DNA from: Kiloniellales bacterium
Lineage (GTDB): Bacteria; Pseudomonadota; Alphaproteobacteria; Kiloniellales; JAKSDN01
NCBI GenBank assembly: GCA_030064845.1
Contig: JASJEC010000022.1
Span: 1 to 44,459, forward strand
Direction of reading: 5' to 3'
DNA: 44,459 nt
This document shows positions 6,141-14,947 of this stretch, piece after piece (position 1 is the first letter of the stretch; each line of letters opens with the position of its first letter). Under the pieces are notes generated by a model that saw only the letters and a program-made list of their open reading frames with translations, did not search any database and was not told the DNA's origin. The translations under genes were made by a program, and so were the position numbers.

Positions 6141-7522
6141 GTTGGCAACCCACTCTCGAAGGCCGAAGCGGCCCGCGCTATCAGGCCATCGCCCAGGCAC
6201 TGGCCGATGACATCGCGACCGGCCGCCTGGCGGTCGGCGACCGCCTGCCGACCCACCGCGACCTCGCCTGGCGGCTCGGCGTCACGGTCGGCACCGTGAC
6301 CCGCGCCTACGCCGAGGCCGAACGGCGCGGCCTGATCGCCGGCGAGGTCGGGCGGGGGACCTTCGTCCAGGCGCCCCGCAAGGAGCCGCCGGCGCCCGCG
6401 ACTCGGCCGCCCCGCGACGGCAGCCTTATCGATCTATCCTACAACTTTCCGCCAGACAACCTCAACGAGCGTGCACTCGCCGACGTTCTCCTAGAGATTT
6501 GCCGCGAAGAGTCGCTCGGGCCCTACATGCGCTACGAGATGGGCCTCGGCCAACCGCGGCAGCGCGCCGCGGGCGCGCGCTGGATGGCGCACACGGGCCT
6601 CGCCGCCGACCCCTCGGAGGTCGTGCTGACGGCCGGCGGGCAGCACGGAGTCCTGCTTGCCGTGCGGGCCCTGGCGCGCCCCGGCGAGGTGATCCTGACC
6701 GGGGAGCTCAGCTATTACGGCATCAAGTCGATCGCCGCCATGCTCGACATCCGGCTGCACGGCCTCGCCATGGACGAGGAAGGGCTGCGGCCCGATGCCC
6801 TGGCCCAGGCCTGCCGGGCGACCAAGGCGCGCGCGCTCTATTGCATCCCGACCCTGCAGAACCCGACGGCGGCGGTGATGTCCGAAGGCCGGCGCCGCGA
6901 GATTGCCGCGATCTGCGCCGAGCACGCGCTGCCGGTGATCGAGGACGACGTCTACGGCTTCCTGGTCGACCGCGCGCCGCCGCCCCTGTCGACCCTGCTG
7001 CCGGACAGCGCGATCTACGTCACCGGGCTCTCGAAGTCGGTCTCGCCGGGCCTCCGGGTCGGCTTTCTGCGCGCGCCCGGCACCCTGCTCGACCGGCTGC
7101 GCCAGGGGCTGCGCGCCAGCACCCTGATGGCGCCGCCGCTCATGGCCGAGGCCGCCACCCGCCTGATCGAGAGCGGCGCGGCCTGGCGCATGGCGCTGTG
7201 GCAGCGGGACGAGGCCGAGGCGCGCCAGGCGATCGCCCGGCGCTGCCTGCCGGCGGGAACCTGGCGCAGCCATCCCCAGGCCTTCCACGGCTGGCTCGAG
7301 TTGCCCGAGCCCTGGCGCCGCGAGGTCTTCTGCGACCAGGCGCGGGCCCGGGGCGTGGGCGTGGCCAGCGCCGAGCTCTTCGCGGTCGGCCGGCAGCCCC
7401 TGCCCCATGCCGTGCGCCTCTGCCTGCAGGCGGCGCGCGACCGGGCCGAGCTAGAGACCGCGCTGGACCGGCTCGCGGCGGTTCTCGCCGGCCAGCCGGA
7501 GACGCTCCTGCCGGTGGTTTAG
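6134..7522 (+). CDS. MocR/PdxR-type GntR transcriptional regulator with aminotransferase domain
   Basis: The protein has 462 residues. A GntR winged helix (about 10-75; DRLPTHRDLAWRLGV and TVTRAYAEAERRGLIAG) is joined to a fold-type I aminotransferase domain. PLP-binding features are present: YCIPTLQNPTA, VIEDDVYGFLVD, and the Schiff-base lysine Lys301 in VTGLSKSVSPGLRVGF. Such regulators sense PLP adducts of amino compounds and often autoregulate. The GTG at 6134 gives the family N-terminus (WQPTLEGRSGPRYQAIAQAL). There is no ribosome-binding site, and the start codon lies inside a perfect palindrome, so the message may be leaderless or nearly so. It is divergent from the DUF1127-EamA-PhzF-GST-GNAT operon, its probable target. 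Confidence 0.92.
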   Translation: MTSWQPTLEGRSGPRYQAIAQALADDIATGRLAVGDRLPTHRDLAWRLGVTVGTVTRAYAEAERRGLIAGEVGRGTFVQAPRKEPPAPATRPPRDGSLIDLSYNFPPDNLNERALADVLLEICREESLGPYMRYEMGLGQPRQRAAGARWMAHTGLAADPSEVVLTAGGQHGVLLAVRALARPGEVILTGELSYYGIKSIAAMLDIRLHGLAMDEEGLRPDALAQACRATKARALYCIPTLQNPTAAVMSEGRRREIAAICAEHALPVIEDDVYGFLVDRAPPPLSTLLPDSAIYVTGLSKSVSPGLRVGFLRAPGTLLDRLRQGLRASTLMAPPLMAEAATRLIESGAAWRMALWQRDEAEARQAIARRCLPAGTWRSHPQAFHGWLELPEPWRREVFCDQARARGVGVASAELFAVGRQPLPHAVRLCLQAARDRAELETALDRLAAVLAGQPETLLPVV

Positions 7523-7539
7523 CAGGCCGAGAAAGAAAT

Positions 7540-7558
7540 TCTGATCATAGCGATCAGA
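7540..7558. terminator. Small hairpin after the MocR-like gene
   Basis: TCTGATC (7540-7546) and GATCAGA (7552-7558) form a 7-bp stem 18 bases after the stop. There is no run of T after it, so termination is possible but weakly supported. Confidence 0.3.
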
Positions 7559-7613
7559 TCTCGTTTGCATGTTCGGGGCCAAGGCCGTGCCCGTGGCAGA
7601 GGGCCTAAACTTC

Positions 7614-7724
7614 TCACCACAGAGACACAGAGAGCACAGAGAACCAACCAAGCAGTTGGTTGCGCGCGAAGCGCGCCAGAATCTTGTGGGTTTTTCCTCT
7701 GTGATCTCTGTGTCTCTGTGGTGA
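7614..7724. repeat. ACCACAGAGACACAGAG inverted repeat, copy 1
   Basis: TCACCACAGAGACACAGAGA (7614-7633) is exactly inverted at 7705-7724. Between the arms is a short GC palindrome (GCGCGCGAAGCGCGC). A second copy with 22-base arms is at 26335-26422. The 330-bp gap between the regulator and the protease (7523-7853) holds only this element and the small hairpin; I see no gene in it. Confidence 0.85.
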
Positions 7725-7853
7725 ATCCTTTTTGGTGTTTTTGCCGCGGCACCATCCCGCAGCAGGGCGTGCCCGCTACCGTCAGCGATGCGACCGGTCC
7801 ATGATGTCAGCCATCTATCCCTTTGCTCCCGCGAGGAGTTTAGACGCAGGCGT

Positions 7854-8375
7854 TTACCAGTAGAGGATCAGGTCCCCGTCCTCGACCTCGAAGCGGTCGA
7901 CGCGGCCCAGGAAGCTCATGCCGAGCAGCGACATGCCCATGTCGGACTTGGCGACCGCGGCGCGCACGTCGTCGATCTCCAGCTGCTCGATCGCCACGTC
8001 CTCCAGGGTGACCGGCGCGAAGAACGCGACCCCGTTGGCCGTCTGGGCGCGCATGGAATAGTCGAGCTGGGCCGGCCGCAGCCCGATCCGCTCGGCGTCC
8101 TCGTAGGTCAGCGCGATCATGCTGGCGCCGGTGTCGACCAGGAAGTCGACGGGCACGCCTTCGACCTCGGCGGTGACGTAGTAGTGGCCGTCGCGGCGGC
8201 GCTTTAGCACCAGCTGGTTGATCAGTGAGGACTGATCCGGCTTGACCGAGGCGACGCGCGCCTGGCCGCGCGGCTCCTGCACTCCTTCGCGCCCGCCGCT
8301 GCCCGGCTTGAACGCCAGGACCAGGACGACCGCGACGAAGGTCACCAATACGAGATTGCGCGCGAGGTTGAACAT
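7854..8375 (-). CDS. Membrane-anchored retropepsin-like aspartic protease (clan AA, TIGR02281-like)
   Basis: This is a 173-residue protein with one N-terminal membrane segment (LVLVTFVAVVLVLAF) followed by a single retropepsin-like domain that should face the periplasm. The active-site triad is Asp81-Thr-Gly in FLVDTGASMIALTYEDA. The second conserved region is LLGMSFLGRVDRFEVEDG near the C-terminus. Retropepsin-type enzymes work as dimers, each chain giving one aspartate; the target here is unknown. The ATG at 8375 has GGGGGAT eight bases upstream; another ATG at 8384 is in frame. A small stem-loop lies in the presumed leader (8398-8418). It has no operon partner and runs leftward, away from tRNA-Gln. 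Confidence 0.88.
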   Translation of the reverse strand: MFNLARNLVLVTFVAVVLVLAFKPGSGGREGVQEPRGQARVASVKPDQSSLINQLVLKRRRDGHYYVTAEVEGVPVDFLVDTGASMIALTYEDAERIGLRPAQLDYSMRAQTANGVAFFAPVTLEDVAIEQLEIDDVRAAVAKSDMGMSLLGMSFLGRVDRFEVEDGDLILYW

Positions 8376-8397
8376 TAGGACCATCCCCCGGAGAGCG

Positions 8398-8418
8398 GCC
8401 GGCCTCTTTTCGGCCGGC
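8398..8418 (-). other. Leader stem-loop upstream of the aspartic protease
   Basis: GCCGGCC and GGCCGGC pair around a 7-base A-rich loop (GAAAAGA on the gene strand), 22 bases before the chosen start. It would form in the mRNA leader. A regulatory role is speculation. Confidence 0.3.
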
Positions 8419-8601
8419 TCGTTAACCCTGTCTCGCCGCCCGCCCGCGAAGGGCCGGCGACAACCGAGTGATTGTGCCCGATAAACCTCTAAGGCTTCGC
8501 TAAGCGGCCCCGCATCCAGGCGTTGCAGGCTGTCTCCAAGGCGGCTATTTTTCCGCCGCGTCAAGGGCGGCGGGGGCCGATTCCCCGCGGGCCGGCAAGG
8601 G

Positions 8602-8678
8602 TGGGGCGTGGCCAAGTGGTCTAAGGCACCGGTTTTTGGTACCGGCATTCGTAGGTTCGAATCCTACCGCCCCAGCCA
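8602..8678 (+). tRNA. tRNA-Gln (UUG)
   Basis: A full cloverleaf can be drawn. The acceptor stem is TGGGGCG/CGCCCCA with an encoded G-CCA tail. The D arm is GCC...GGC. The anticodon stem CCGGT/ACCGG holds the loop TTTTGGT with anticodon TTG. The T arm is GTAGG-TTCGAAT-CCTAC. The anticodon and the T-starting acceptor are as in alphaproteobacterial tRNA-Gln. It is a lone gene between the protease and the hydrolase. No promoter is obvious. Confidence 0.96.
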
Positions 8679-8762
8679 GTTCTCACGCTATTTTCAGAGT
8701 TGGCTTCTCCGGACCTGGCCGGACGGCGGCCCTGGCGCGCCTGGACGTTCGCGTACCCCGTC

Positions 8763-10439
8763 TCACTCCTCGAAGCGGGCCTTCAGCCGCGCCAGGTCGG
8801 CTTCCGTCCAGCCGTCGGGTTCCGTTACGGCGATCCAGGCATCGATGTAGTGCGCCGCGGCGAAGAGGTGGCCCCGCCCGTGGCCGATTGCGGAGGCGCC
8901 GATCATGTCGAAGGCGACCTGAAAGCCGGTGACGATGGGAAACCACTGGAAATCCGGCGAAACGTCGGGCCCGCGCTCACCGGTCAGCCAACTGGGCTCG
9001 CGATAGAACAGGTCGGTGGAGAAGAAGGTGATTGGATCGCTGGCATACTGCAGATAGACCAGGCGCACGGGGCCCCAGCGCGCGCCCGGAATATCGAGCG
9101 CGTTCTCCTGGTTCGTAAAGCGGACCAGGGACCCGTCGCCATAGCGCGGCAGCCAGTAGGGGCTGTCCGGATTGCGGCCTCGGGTGAACGCGGCCCAATC
9201 CGGATTGGTGAAGGGAGGTCCGCTCCAGACCGCGCCGTGGATCAGGTCCGCGAGCACCATGTAGAGGTTCATGGATTGCTCCGAGCCCGATGACCCGAGG
9301 CTGAGGCCTTGCAGATAGAGGCGCGGCCGGTCGTCACGGGGCAGGCCCGTCCAATGCCGGTAGACGGCGTCGAACAGCGCCCGTGCCGAGGCCTTGGAAT
9401 AGCCGGGCTCGAGGAACAGCGAGACGTAGCTCATCAGATAGGAGTATTGCTGGGCGACGATCGCGGTATCGCCGCGGTGCAGGTACTCCAGCGTGTCGAC
9501 GGCAGCGTTATCGACCCAGCCCGTGCCGGTCGGCGTGGCGACCACGAGCACGGCGCGGTCGAAGGCGCCGACGCGTTTCATCTCCTCGAGCGCCAGTGCC
9601 GCCCTTTCCTCCGGCGTCTCGGCGGCGCCGAGGCCCACATAGACGCGGAGGGGCCGCTTGGCCGGCGCCCCCGTGACGTCTTCGATGGCCTCGCGGCTGG
9701 GGCCGGAAGAAACGAAGTTCCGGCCCTGCCGGCCGAGATTCTTCCACGACACGAGCGACTTCGCGCTGCCGGTCGCCAGGTCCTCGGAGGGCGGCGCGAT
9801 CTCGTCGTCGATCAACTGGTCCAGGGCGAGAAACATCGCGTCGAGAGATTCCACCGTGAAGCGGCCAATCGTTCCCGATACGAGCTGGGTCAAGAGGTAG
9901 GCCGCGAGCAGGACCCCGAGGAACAACGACACGCGACGCGGCATGATCCGGTCCAGCAGGCGCGAGATGCCTCCCGCCGTCCAGGCAAAGAGCCGTCCGA
10001 TCTCCCTGAGCAGGAGCGCAAGGGGTACCGCCGTCAGGAGCACGACGGGCGCGTAGATCGCTTCCAGGGGCTCCAGACCCAGGAACTTGCGGAGCGAGTC
10101 CTGCCAGGCCGCGCCGTGCCACAAGAGAAAGCCGACGAAGAGGATCGTCGCGGCCGACAAGACGATGCGCGCGGCCCTGACCCACTTCCCGGCCGGGAGA
10201 GGAAACTCGAGAAAGGTCCACAGCCAGACGAGCGCCAGTCCGAGCCAGTAGCCGATCGCTGCGACGACCCCCGACAAGATGCCCTGGGTGAGCGCGTCCC
10301 GGGGGATCAAGGACGGCGCCAGGGACAAGGCGAAGAGCACCCCAGCGCCGATCAGTCCCGGCAGAGAGAAACCGGCGCCGTACGCCAGGAACCGGCGGCG
10401 GGACCACCTCAGAACCGACACGGCGCCGCGAGGCTCCAC
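8763..10439 (-). CDS. PF10081-type integral-membrane alpha/beta-hydrolase
   Basis: The protein has 558 residues. The N-terminal half has five or six membrane segments (such as LPGLIGAGVLFALSLAPSL and FLGVLLAAYLLTQLVSG). The C-terminal half is an alpha/beta-hydrolase-like domain with RVYVGLGAAETPEERA and the nucleophile elbow GLSLGSSGS, Ser380. This matches the Abhydrolase_9 family (PF10081 with its own N-terminal membrane domain), known mostly from actinobacteria and alphaproteobacteria and lacking an assigned substrate. The GTG at 10439 follows the aldehyde dehydrogenase stop by three bases. A second GTG at residue 7, with GGAG upstream, is an alternative start. The close spacing implies co-transcription with the dehydrogenase. 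Confidence 0.85.
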   Translation of the reverse strand: MEPRGAVSVLRWSRRRFLAYGAGFSLPGLIGAGVLFALSLAPSLIPRDALTQGILSGVVAAIGYWLGLALVWLWTFLEFPLPAGKWVRAARIVLSAATILFVGFLLWHGAAWQDSLRKFLGLEPLEAIYAPVVLLTAVPLALLLREIGRLFAWTAGGISRLLDRIMPRRVSLFLGVLLAAYLLTQLVSGTIGRFTVESLDAMFLALDQLIDDEIAPPSEDLATGSAKSLVSWKNLGRQGRNFVSSGPSREAIEDVTGAPAKRPLRVYVGLGAAETPEERAALALEEMKRVGAFDRAVLVVATPTGTGWVDNAAVDTLEYLHRGDTAIVAQQYSYLMSYVSLFLEPGYSKASARALFDAVYRHWTGLPRDDRPRLYLQGLSLGSSGSEQSMNLYMVLADLIHGAVWSGPPFTNPDWAAFTRGRNPDSPYWLPRYGDGSLVRFTNQENALDIPGARWGPVRLVYLQYASDPITFFSTDLFYREPSWLTGERGPDVSPDFQWFPIVTGFQVAFDMIGASAIGHGRGHLFAAAHYIDAWIAVTEPDGWTEADLARLKARFEE

Positions 10440-10442
10440 CGC

Positions 10443-11882
10443 CTACATCTGATCGAGCTCGGTGACGAACTTGGTGCGCTGGAAGGCGTCGAGGCCCTCT
10501 ATACCGCCCTCGGAGCCGTAGCCGCTGGCGTTGACGCCGCCGAAGGGCGTCTCCGGGGTCGAGACCATGACACTGTTGACCGCCAGCAGCCCCGCGTTGA
10601 TTTCGGCGGCGAGCGCCTTGGACTTGGCCGGATCGCCGGTGAAGGCGTAGGAGGCGAGGCCAAACTCGAGCTTGTTGGCCCGCTCCAGGACCTCGTCGAA
10701 GTCGCCGAAGGAGGTCATGGGGGCGACCGGGCCGAAGGGCTCCTCGTTCATGATCATGGCGTCTTCCGGCACGTTGCGCAGGACGGTCGGCGCGAAGAAG
10801 TAGCCCTGGTTGCCGATCCGCTCGCCGCCGGTCATCAGCTCGGCGCCGTGGTCGACGGCGTCCTTGATGAAGGTGTCCATGACGTCGAGCCGGCGCTTGT
10901 CGACCAGGGGACCCATCTCCACGCCCGCTTCCAGGCCGTTGCCGACTTTGAGCCCGCCCGCCTTCTCGGCGAAGCTCGCGGTGAAGCGGTCGTAGACCTT
11001 GTCCTGGACGTAGAAGCGCGTCGGTGAGATGCAAACCTGCCCGGCGTTGCGGAACTTGTGGCCGACGGTCATGGCGACTGCCTTGTCGACATCGGCGTCG
11101 TCGAACACGATCACCGGGGCGTGGCCGCCCAGCTCCATGGTGCAGCGCTTCAGCGTGTCGGCCGCCAGCTTCTGCAGGTGGATGCCGACCGGAACGCTGC
11201 CGGTGAAGGAGAGCTTGCGGATCTCCGGGCGCGCCAGGATATGGCGCGAGACCTCGTCGGGCACGCCGAAGACCACGTTGACCGTCCCCGGCGGCACCCC
11301 GGCCTCGTCGAAGCAGCGGGCAATCGCGATGCAGGTGGCCGGCGTCTCCTCGCTGGCCTTGATCACGATGGAGCAGCCGGCGCCCAGGGCGCCTGCCACC
11401 TTGCGGATCACGTTGACGCCGGGGAAGTTCCAGGCGACGAAGGCGGCGGCCGGGCCGACCGGCTCCTTGGTCACCATCTGGCGCATGCCGGGAATGCGCG
11501 GCGGCACCAGGCGGCCGTAGGCGCGCTTGCCCTCCTCCGCGTACCAGCGCGTCACGTCGATCACGAAACCGAGCTCCATCCGGGCCTCGGCCAGCGGCTT
11601 GCCCATCTCCTTGGTCAGGTTCTCGGCGATGGCCTCGAGGCGCTCCTCCATCAGGCGCGCCGCCTTTTCCATGATCTTCTGGCGCTCCAGCGCGCTCATC
11701 CTGCGCCAGGCCCGGAAGCCCTCGACGCTGGCCTCGACCGCCCGGTCGAGGTCGGCGGGGCTGGCGTGGGGCAGCTGGCCGAGCACCTCCAGCGTCGCCG
11801 GGTTGATCACCGCCTCGGTCTTGCCCGAGGTGCCCGCCGTCCATTCACCGCCGATGAAAAGCTCGAGTTTCTCGTATGCCAT
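10443..11882 (-). CDS. NAD(P)-dependent aldehyde dehydrogenase, succinate-semialdehyde dehydrogenase type
   Basis: The enzyme has 479 residues, the normal length for the ALDH superfamily. It oxidises an aldehyde to the acid with NAD or NADP. The nucleophile is Cys284 (NAGQVCISPTRF) and the general base Glu250 (MELGGHAP). Cofactor-binding pieces are AWNFPGVNVIRKVAGALGAG and SFTGSVPVG. The overall pattern (MAYEKLELFIGGEW, GVNASGYGSEGGIEGLDAF) is closest in style to succinate-semialdehyde dehydrogenases such as GabD. Substrate assignment by eye is uncertain, and no GABA aminotransferase is adjacent. It is the first gene of a two-gene leftward unit with the PF10081 hydrolase, and divergent from a GST gene across about 200 bp (11883-12090). 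Confidence 0.93.
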   Translation of the reverse strand: MAYEKLELFIGGEWTAGTSGKTEAVINPATLEVLGQLPHASPADLDRAVEASVEGFRAWRRMSALERQKIMEKAARLMEERLEAIAENLTKEMGKPLAEARMELGFVIDVTRWYAEEGKRAYGRLVPPRIPGMRQMVTKEPVGPAAAFVAWNFPGVNVIRKVAGALGAGCSIVIKASEETPATCIAIARCFDEAGVPPGTVNVVFGVPDEVSRHILARPEIRKLSFTGSVPVGIHLQKLAADTLKRCTMELGGHAPVIVFDDADVDKAVAMTVGHKFRNAGQVCISPTRFYVQDKVYDRFTASFAEKAGGLKVGNGLEAGVEMGPLVDKRRLDVMDTFIKDAVDHGAELMTGGERIGNQGYFFAPTVLRNVPEDAMIMNEEPFGPVAPMTSFGDFDEVLERANKLEFGLASYAFTGDPAKSKALAAEINAGLLAVNSVMVSTPETPFGGVNASGYGSEGGIEGLDAFQRTKFVTELDQM

Positions 11883-12090
11883 GGTCCTGCCTCTGTCCTT
11901 GCTGCGCGGATGCCCGCTTCGGGCGCCAATTCGCCTTGATATAGAGAACCTCCCCCCGGGATGGAAAGCCCCTCTTGGCGTAACGGCGCGACGCGACGGA
12001 GCGGGCCCCTACCCATCCCGCTTCCATCTGGAGCCGTGCCAAACCCGCCGCGCCGTGGCACGCTATTGGTCGCGAATCGAGGGAGTCGCC

Positions 12091-12720
12091 ATGTACACGC
12101 TCTACTGGGCGCCGCGGACGGCGGCCTTCGCGCCGCAGGCGATCCTGGAGGAAGCGGGCGCGGCCTACGAGACCGTGGCCGTTGACCTGGACCGGGGCGA
12201 GCAGGACGGCGCCGCCTACCGGGCGCTCAACCCGGGCGCGACCGTGCCGACCCTGGTGACCGAGGACGGCCTGGTGGTGACCGAGTCGGCGGCGATCCTG
12301 CTCTGGCTCGCCGAGCGGCACCCGGAAACCGCCCTGCTGCCCGAGCCGGGCGGCGCCGCGCGCGCAACCCTCCTGCGCTGGCTGTTCTACCTCACCAACA
12401 CGGTCCAGGCCTCCTACCGGCGCTACTACTACCCGGAACGCTTCTCGACCGAGCCCGCCGACGCGCCGCGCATCAAGGCCAAGGCCAAGGCCGACCTGCT
12501 GACCCGCTGGAAGGCGGTCGAGGCGCAGCTCGCCGAGAGCGGCCCTTTTCTCCTTGGCGCCCAGATCAGCGCTGCCGATATCTATCTTCTGATGCTGGCC
12601 CGTTGGTTCGATCCCAAGGACGAGCTGCCGGCGGCCTGTCCCGCGGTCGGGCGCTGCGCGGATCTGGTTGCCGAACGGCCGGCGGTGCGCCGCGCCCTCG
12701 AGGCCGGCGGCTACCTTTAA
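12091..12720 (+). CDS. Glutathione S-transferase family protein
   Basis: This is a 209-residue cytosolic GST with both domains. The N-terminal thioredoxin-like part contains YWAPRTAAFAPQAILEEAG, the cis-proline segment NPGATVPTLVTEDG and the glutathione-contacting Glu-Ser in VVTESAAILLWLAERH. The helical C-terminal domain has FLLGAQISAADIYLLMLARW, the usual buried Asp of the family. The ATG at 12091 has GAGGGAG nine bases upstream; the longer open frame before it overlaps the divergent dehydrogenase and is not used. The protein is unlike the GST at 3246-4052 and carries no repeat insert. DUF924 follows 28 bases later, so the two are probably one transcript. The substrate is unknown. Confidence 0.92.
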   Translation: MYTLYWAPRTAAFAPQAILEEAGAAYETVAVDLDRGEQDGAAYRALNPGATVPTLVTEDGLVVTESAAILLWLAERHPETALLPEPGGAARATLLRWLFYLTNTVQASYRRYYYPERFSTEPADAPRIKAKAKADLLTRWKAVEAQLAESGPFLLGAQISAADIYLLMLARWFDPKDELPAACPAVGRCADLVAERPAVRRALEAGGYL

Positions 12721-12748
12721 CGAAACTCTAGGGGAGCGGAGCACGACC

Positions 12749-13294
12749 ATGGCTGATCACCGCGCGGTGCTCGACTTCTGGTTCGCCGAGGGCATGAAGG
12801 ACCGCTGGTTCAAGAAGGACGAGGCCTTCGACAGCGAGGTCGAGGAGAAGCTCGGGGCGCTCTACGAGCAGGCCGCCGCCGGGGCGCTGGACCACTGGCA
12901 GAACGACTTCGAGGGCTGCCTCGCGCTGATCGTCCTGCTCGACCAGGTGCCGCGCAATCTTTTCCGCGGCCAGGCCAAGGCCTTCGCGACCGACGAGAAG
13001 GCGCTCGGCCTGACCTACCGCATGCTCGAGCGCGGCTGGGACCGGGGCCTGCCCCAGCTGCAGCGGGTCTTCGTCTACATGCCGCTGGAGCACTGCGAGA
13101 CCCTGGAGGGCCAGGAGCTCTGCCTCGAGCTCATGGGCGAGCTGAAAGACGCCGAGGAGTGGTTGAAGTACGTCAAGATGCACCACGACATCATCGCCCG
13201 CTTCGGCCGCTTCCCCCACCGCAACGAGGCCCTCGGCCGCGAGACCACGGAAGAGGAAGCCGAGTTCCTCAAGGGGCCCAATTCGTCGTTCTAG
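12749..13294 (+). CDS. DUF924 family protein
   Basis: This is a 181-residue helical protein with the DUF924 hallmarks: VLDFWFAEGMKDRWFKKDEAFD at the N-terminus, LALIVLLDQVPRNLFRG, YMPLEHCETLEGQELC and the C-terminal RFGRFPHRNEALGRE. The fold resembles tetratricopeptide-like helical repeats; no enzymatic role is established. The ATG at 12749 has GGAG eleven bases upstream. DUF924 genes are often found next to GST or oxidoreductase genes in proteobacteria; here it follows a GST by 28 bases. The gene ends before a palindromic repeat (13322-13437) that separates it from the convergent aldehyde dehydrogenase. Confidence 0.93.
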   Translation: MADHRAVLDFWFAEGMKDRWFKKDEAFDSEVEEKLGALYEQAAAGALDHWQNDFEGCLALIVLLDQVPRNLFRGQAKAFATDEKALGLTYRMLERGWDRGLPQLQRVFVYMPLEHCETLEGQELCLELMGELKDAEEWLKYVKMHHDIIARFGRFPHRNEALGRETTEEEAEFLKGPNSSF

Positions 13295-13321
13295 GCGGCC
13301 GCTGAAAGGGTGCCTAGCCGG

Positions 13322-13437
13322 CACCATCACCCTTCGACGAGCTCAGGGTGAGGGCGATATGTTTCCAGCACTAACCCTCATCCGCGCGAAGCGCCGGGCT
13401 GCGCCCCTTGTCGAAGGATGACGGTGATCAAGGGCTC
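13322..13437. repeat. TTCGACAAGCTCAGG-type palindromic repeat, copy 2 (interrupted right arm)
   Basis: The left arm CCCTTCGACGAGCTCAGGG is followed by TGAGGGCGATATGTTTC. The right arm is split: CCCTCATCC, then about 24 GC-rich bases, then TTGTCGAAGGATGACGGTGAT. The same interruption occurs in copy 3 at 22183. It lies between the convergent DUF924 and aldehyde dehydrogenase genes and could serve as a two-way transcription end. Confidence 0.8.
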
Positions 13438-13462
13438 AAGAGTTTCTTAGCAGCAGTCCCGC

Positions 13463-14932
13463 TCACCCGCCGAAGGGCGCGGGCTCGTTCGGGTTCGTGG
13501 CGAGCCAGACCGACTTGGTCTGCATGAAGCAGCGCAGGCCCTCGAAGCCGTTCTCGCGGCCGTAGCCCGACTGCTTGAAGCCGCCGACCGGGGACTGGGT
13601 CGCGGCGTTGAAGTAGTTGTTGATGTAGACCGTGCCGGCCTCGATCCGGTCGGCCAGGCGGATCGCCCGGGCCGTGTCCCGGGTCCAGATGCCGGCGGCC
13701 AGGCCGAAGATCGAATCGTTCGCCATCGCGACCGCCTCCGCCTCGTCGTCGAAGGGGATGACGGCGACCACCGGGCCGAAGATCTCGTGCTGGGCGAGAC
13801 GCATGTCGTTGGTGACCTCGGCGAAGATCGTCGGGCCGAGATAGTAGCCCTTGTCCGGCCCCTTGCCGCGGCCGTCGAGCAGCAGGCGGGCGCCGGTCTG
13901 CTCCGCTTTGGCGATCTCTTCCAGCACGCCCTCGTAGTGCGGCTGGTTGGCCAGCGGGCCGATCTGGGTCGCCGGGTCGCCGGGGTCGCCGATCCGCGCC
14001 TTTTCCACGGCCGCGACCAGGCGCTCGCTGAAGGCCTCGACCAGGTTGCGGTGGACCAGGGCCCGCGACCCGGCGACGCAGCTCTGGCCGCTGACCGGGA
14101 AGATGCCGCCGGCCACGCCGTTGACCGCGAGCTCGAGGTCCGCGTCCTCGAGCACGATCTGGGGCGACTTGCCGCCCAGCTCCATGACCACGGGCTTGAC
14201 CTGCCGGGCCGCCGCCGCGGCGACCGCGCGGCCGCCCGGCACGCCGCCGGTGAAGCTGACCATGCGGACCTTGGCGTGGTCGACCAGGGGCTCGCCGGTG
14301 GTCGGCCCGTAGCCGGTCACCACGTTGACCAGGCCCGGCGGCAGGTCGGCCTCCTCCAGAACCGCCATCAGCTCCAGCGTCGAGGCCGAGGCGTGCTCCG
14401 AGGGCTTGATCACGACCGTGTTGCCGGCGGCCAGCGCCGGCGCCAGCTTCCAGATCAGGACGCCGAGCGGCGAGTTCCACGCGGTGATCAGCGCCGCGAC
14501 CCCGAAGGGCTCCCAGCGCAGGTAGTTCAGCATGTCGGGGGCGTCGGCCGGGATCAGCGCGCCCTCGAACTTGTCGATCATGCCGGCGTAGTAGGGAAAG
14601 CTCTCGTAGAGCCAGGTCGTCAGCGCCGGCGTGATGTGCGCCGGCAGCTTGCCGTTGTCCCGGGTCTCGACCGCGCCCAGGCGCTCTGCATTGGCGGCGA
14701 TGACGTCGCCGATGCGGCGGACCAGCCGGGCCCGGTCGCGCAGGCTCATGCGCGGCCAGGGCCCGTTATGGAAACAGCCATGCGCTGCCCGGACCGCGCG
14801 GTCCACGTCCTCGGCGCCGCAGTCGGGCAGCCGCGCCCAGGCCTCGCCCAGCGCCGGGTTCTCGCTCTCTATCCAGCGGCCGGAGGCGGGCTCGTGCCAG
14901 GCGCCGCCGGCGTAGTAGCGGTAGGTCTTCAT
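13463..14932 (-). CDS. Aldehyde dehydrogenase family protein
   Basis: This is a 489-residue ALDH with all catalytic features: Glu251 in VVMELGGKSPQIVLEDAD, Cys285 in PVSGQSCVAGSRAL, the asparagine of TAWNSPLGVLIWK, and the coenzyme loop SFTGGVPGGRAVA. The C-terminal SPVGGFKQSGYGRENGFEG is typical of the betaine-aldehyde and hydroxy-semialdehyde groups. It is the last gene of the leftward operon that starts with the HIBADH-type dehydrogenase at 17862. It could therefore oxidise the (semi)aldehyde made by that enzyme or by the oxygenase; this is inference. The ATG at 14932 has GGGGAGG five bases upstream and lies 15 bases after the small ORF. It is not closely similar to the dehydrogenase at 10443. 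Confidence 0.94.
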   Translation of the reverse strand: MKTYRYYAGGAWHEPASGRWIESENPALGEAWARLPDCGAEDVDRAVRAAHGCFHNGPWPRMSLRDRARLVRRIGDVIAANAERLGAVETRDNGKLPAHITPALTTWLYESFPYYAGMIDKFEGALIPADAPDMLNYLRWEPFGVAALITAWNSPLGVLIWKLAPALAAGNTVVIKPSEHASASTLELMAVLEEADLPPGLVNVVTGYGPTTGEPLVDHAKVRMVSFTGGVPGGRAVAAAAARQVKPVVMELGGKSPQIVLEDADLELAVNGVAGGIFPVSGQSCVAGSRALVHRNLVEAFSERLVAAVEKARIGDPGDPATQIGPLANQPHYEGVLEEIAKAEQTGARLLLDGRGKGPDKGYYLGPTIFAEVTNDMRLAQHEIFGPVVAVIPFDDEAEAVAMANDSIFGLAAGIWTRDTARAIRLADRIEAGTVYINNYFNAATQSPVGGFKQSGYGRENGFEGLRCFMQTKSVWLATNPNEPAPFGG

Positions 14933-14947
14933 CGCCTCCCCGTTCAG

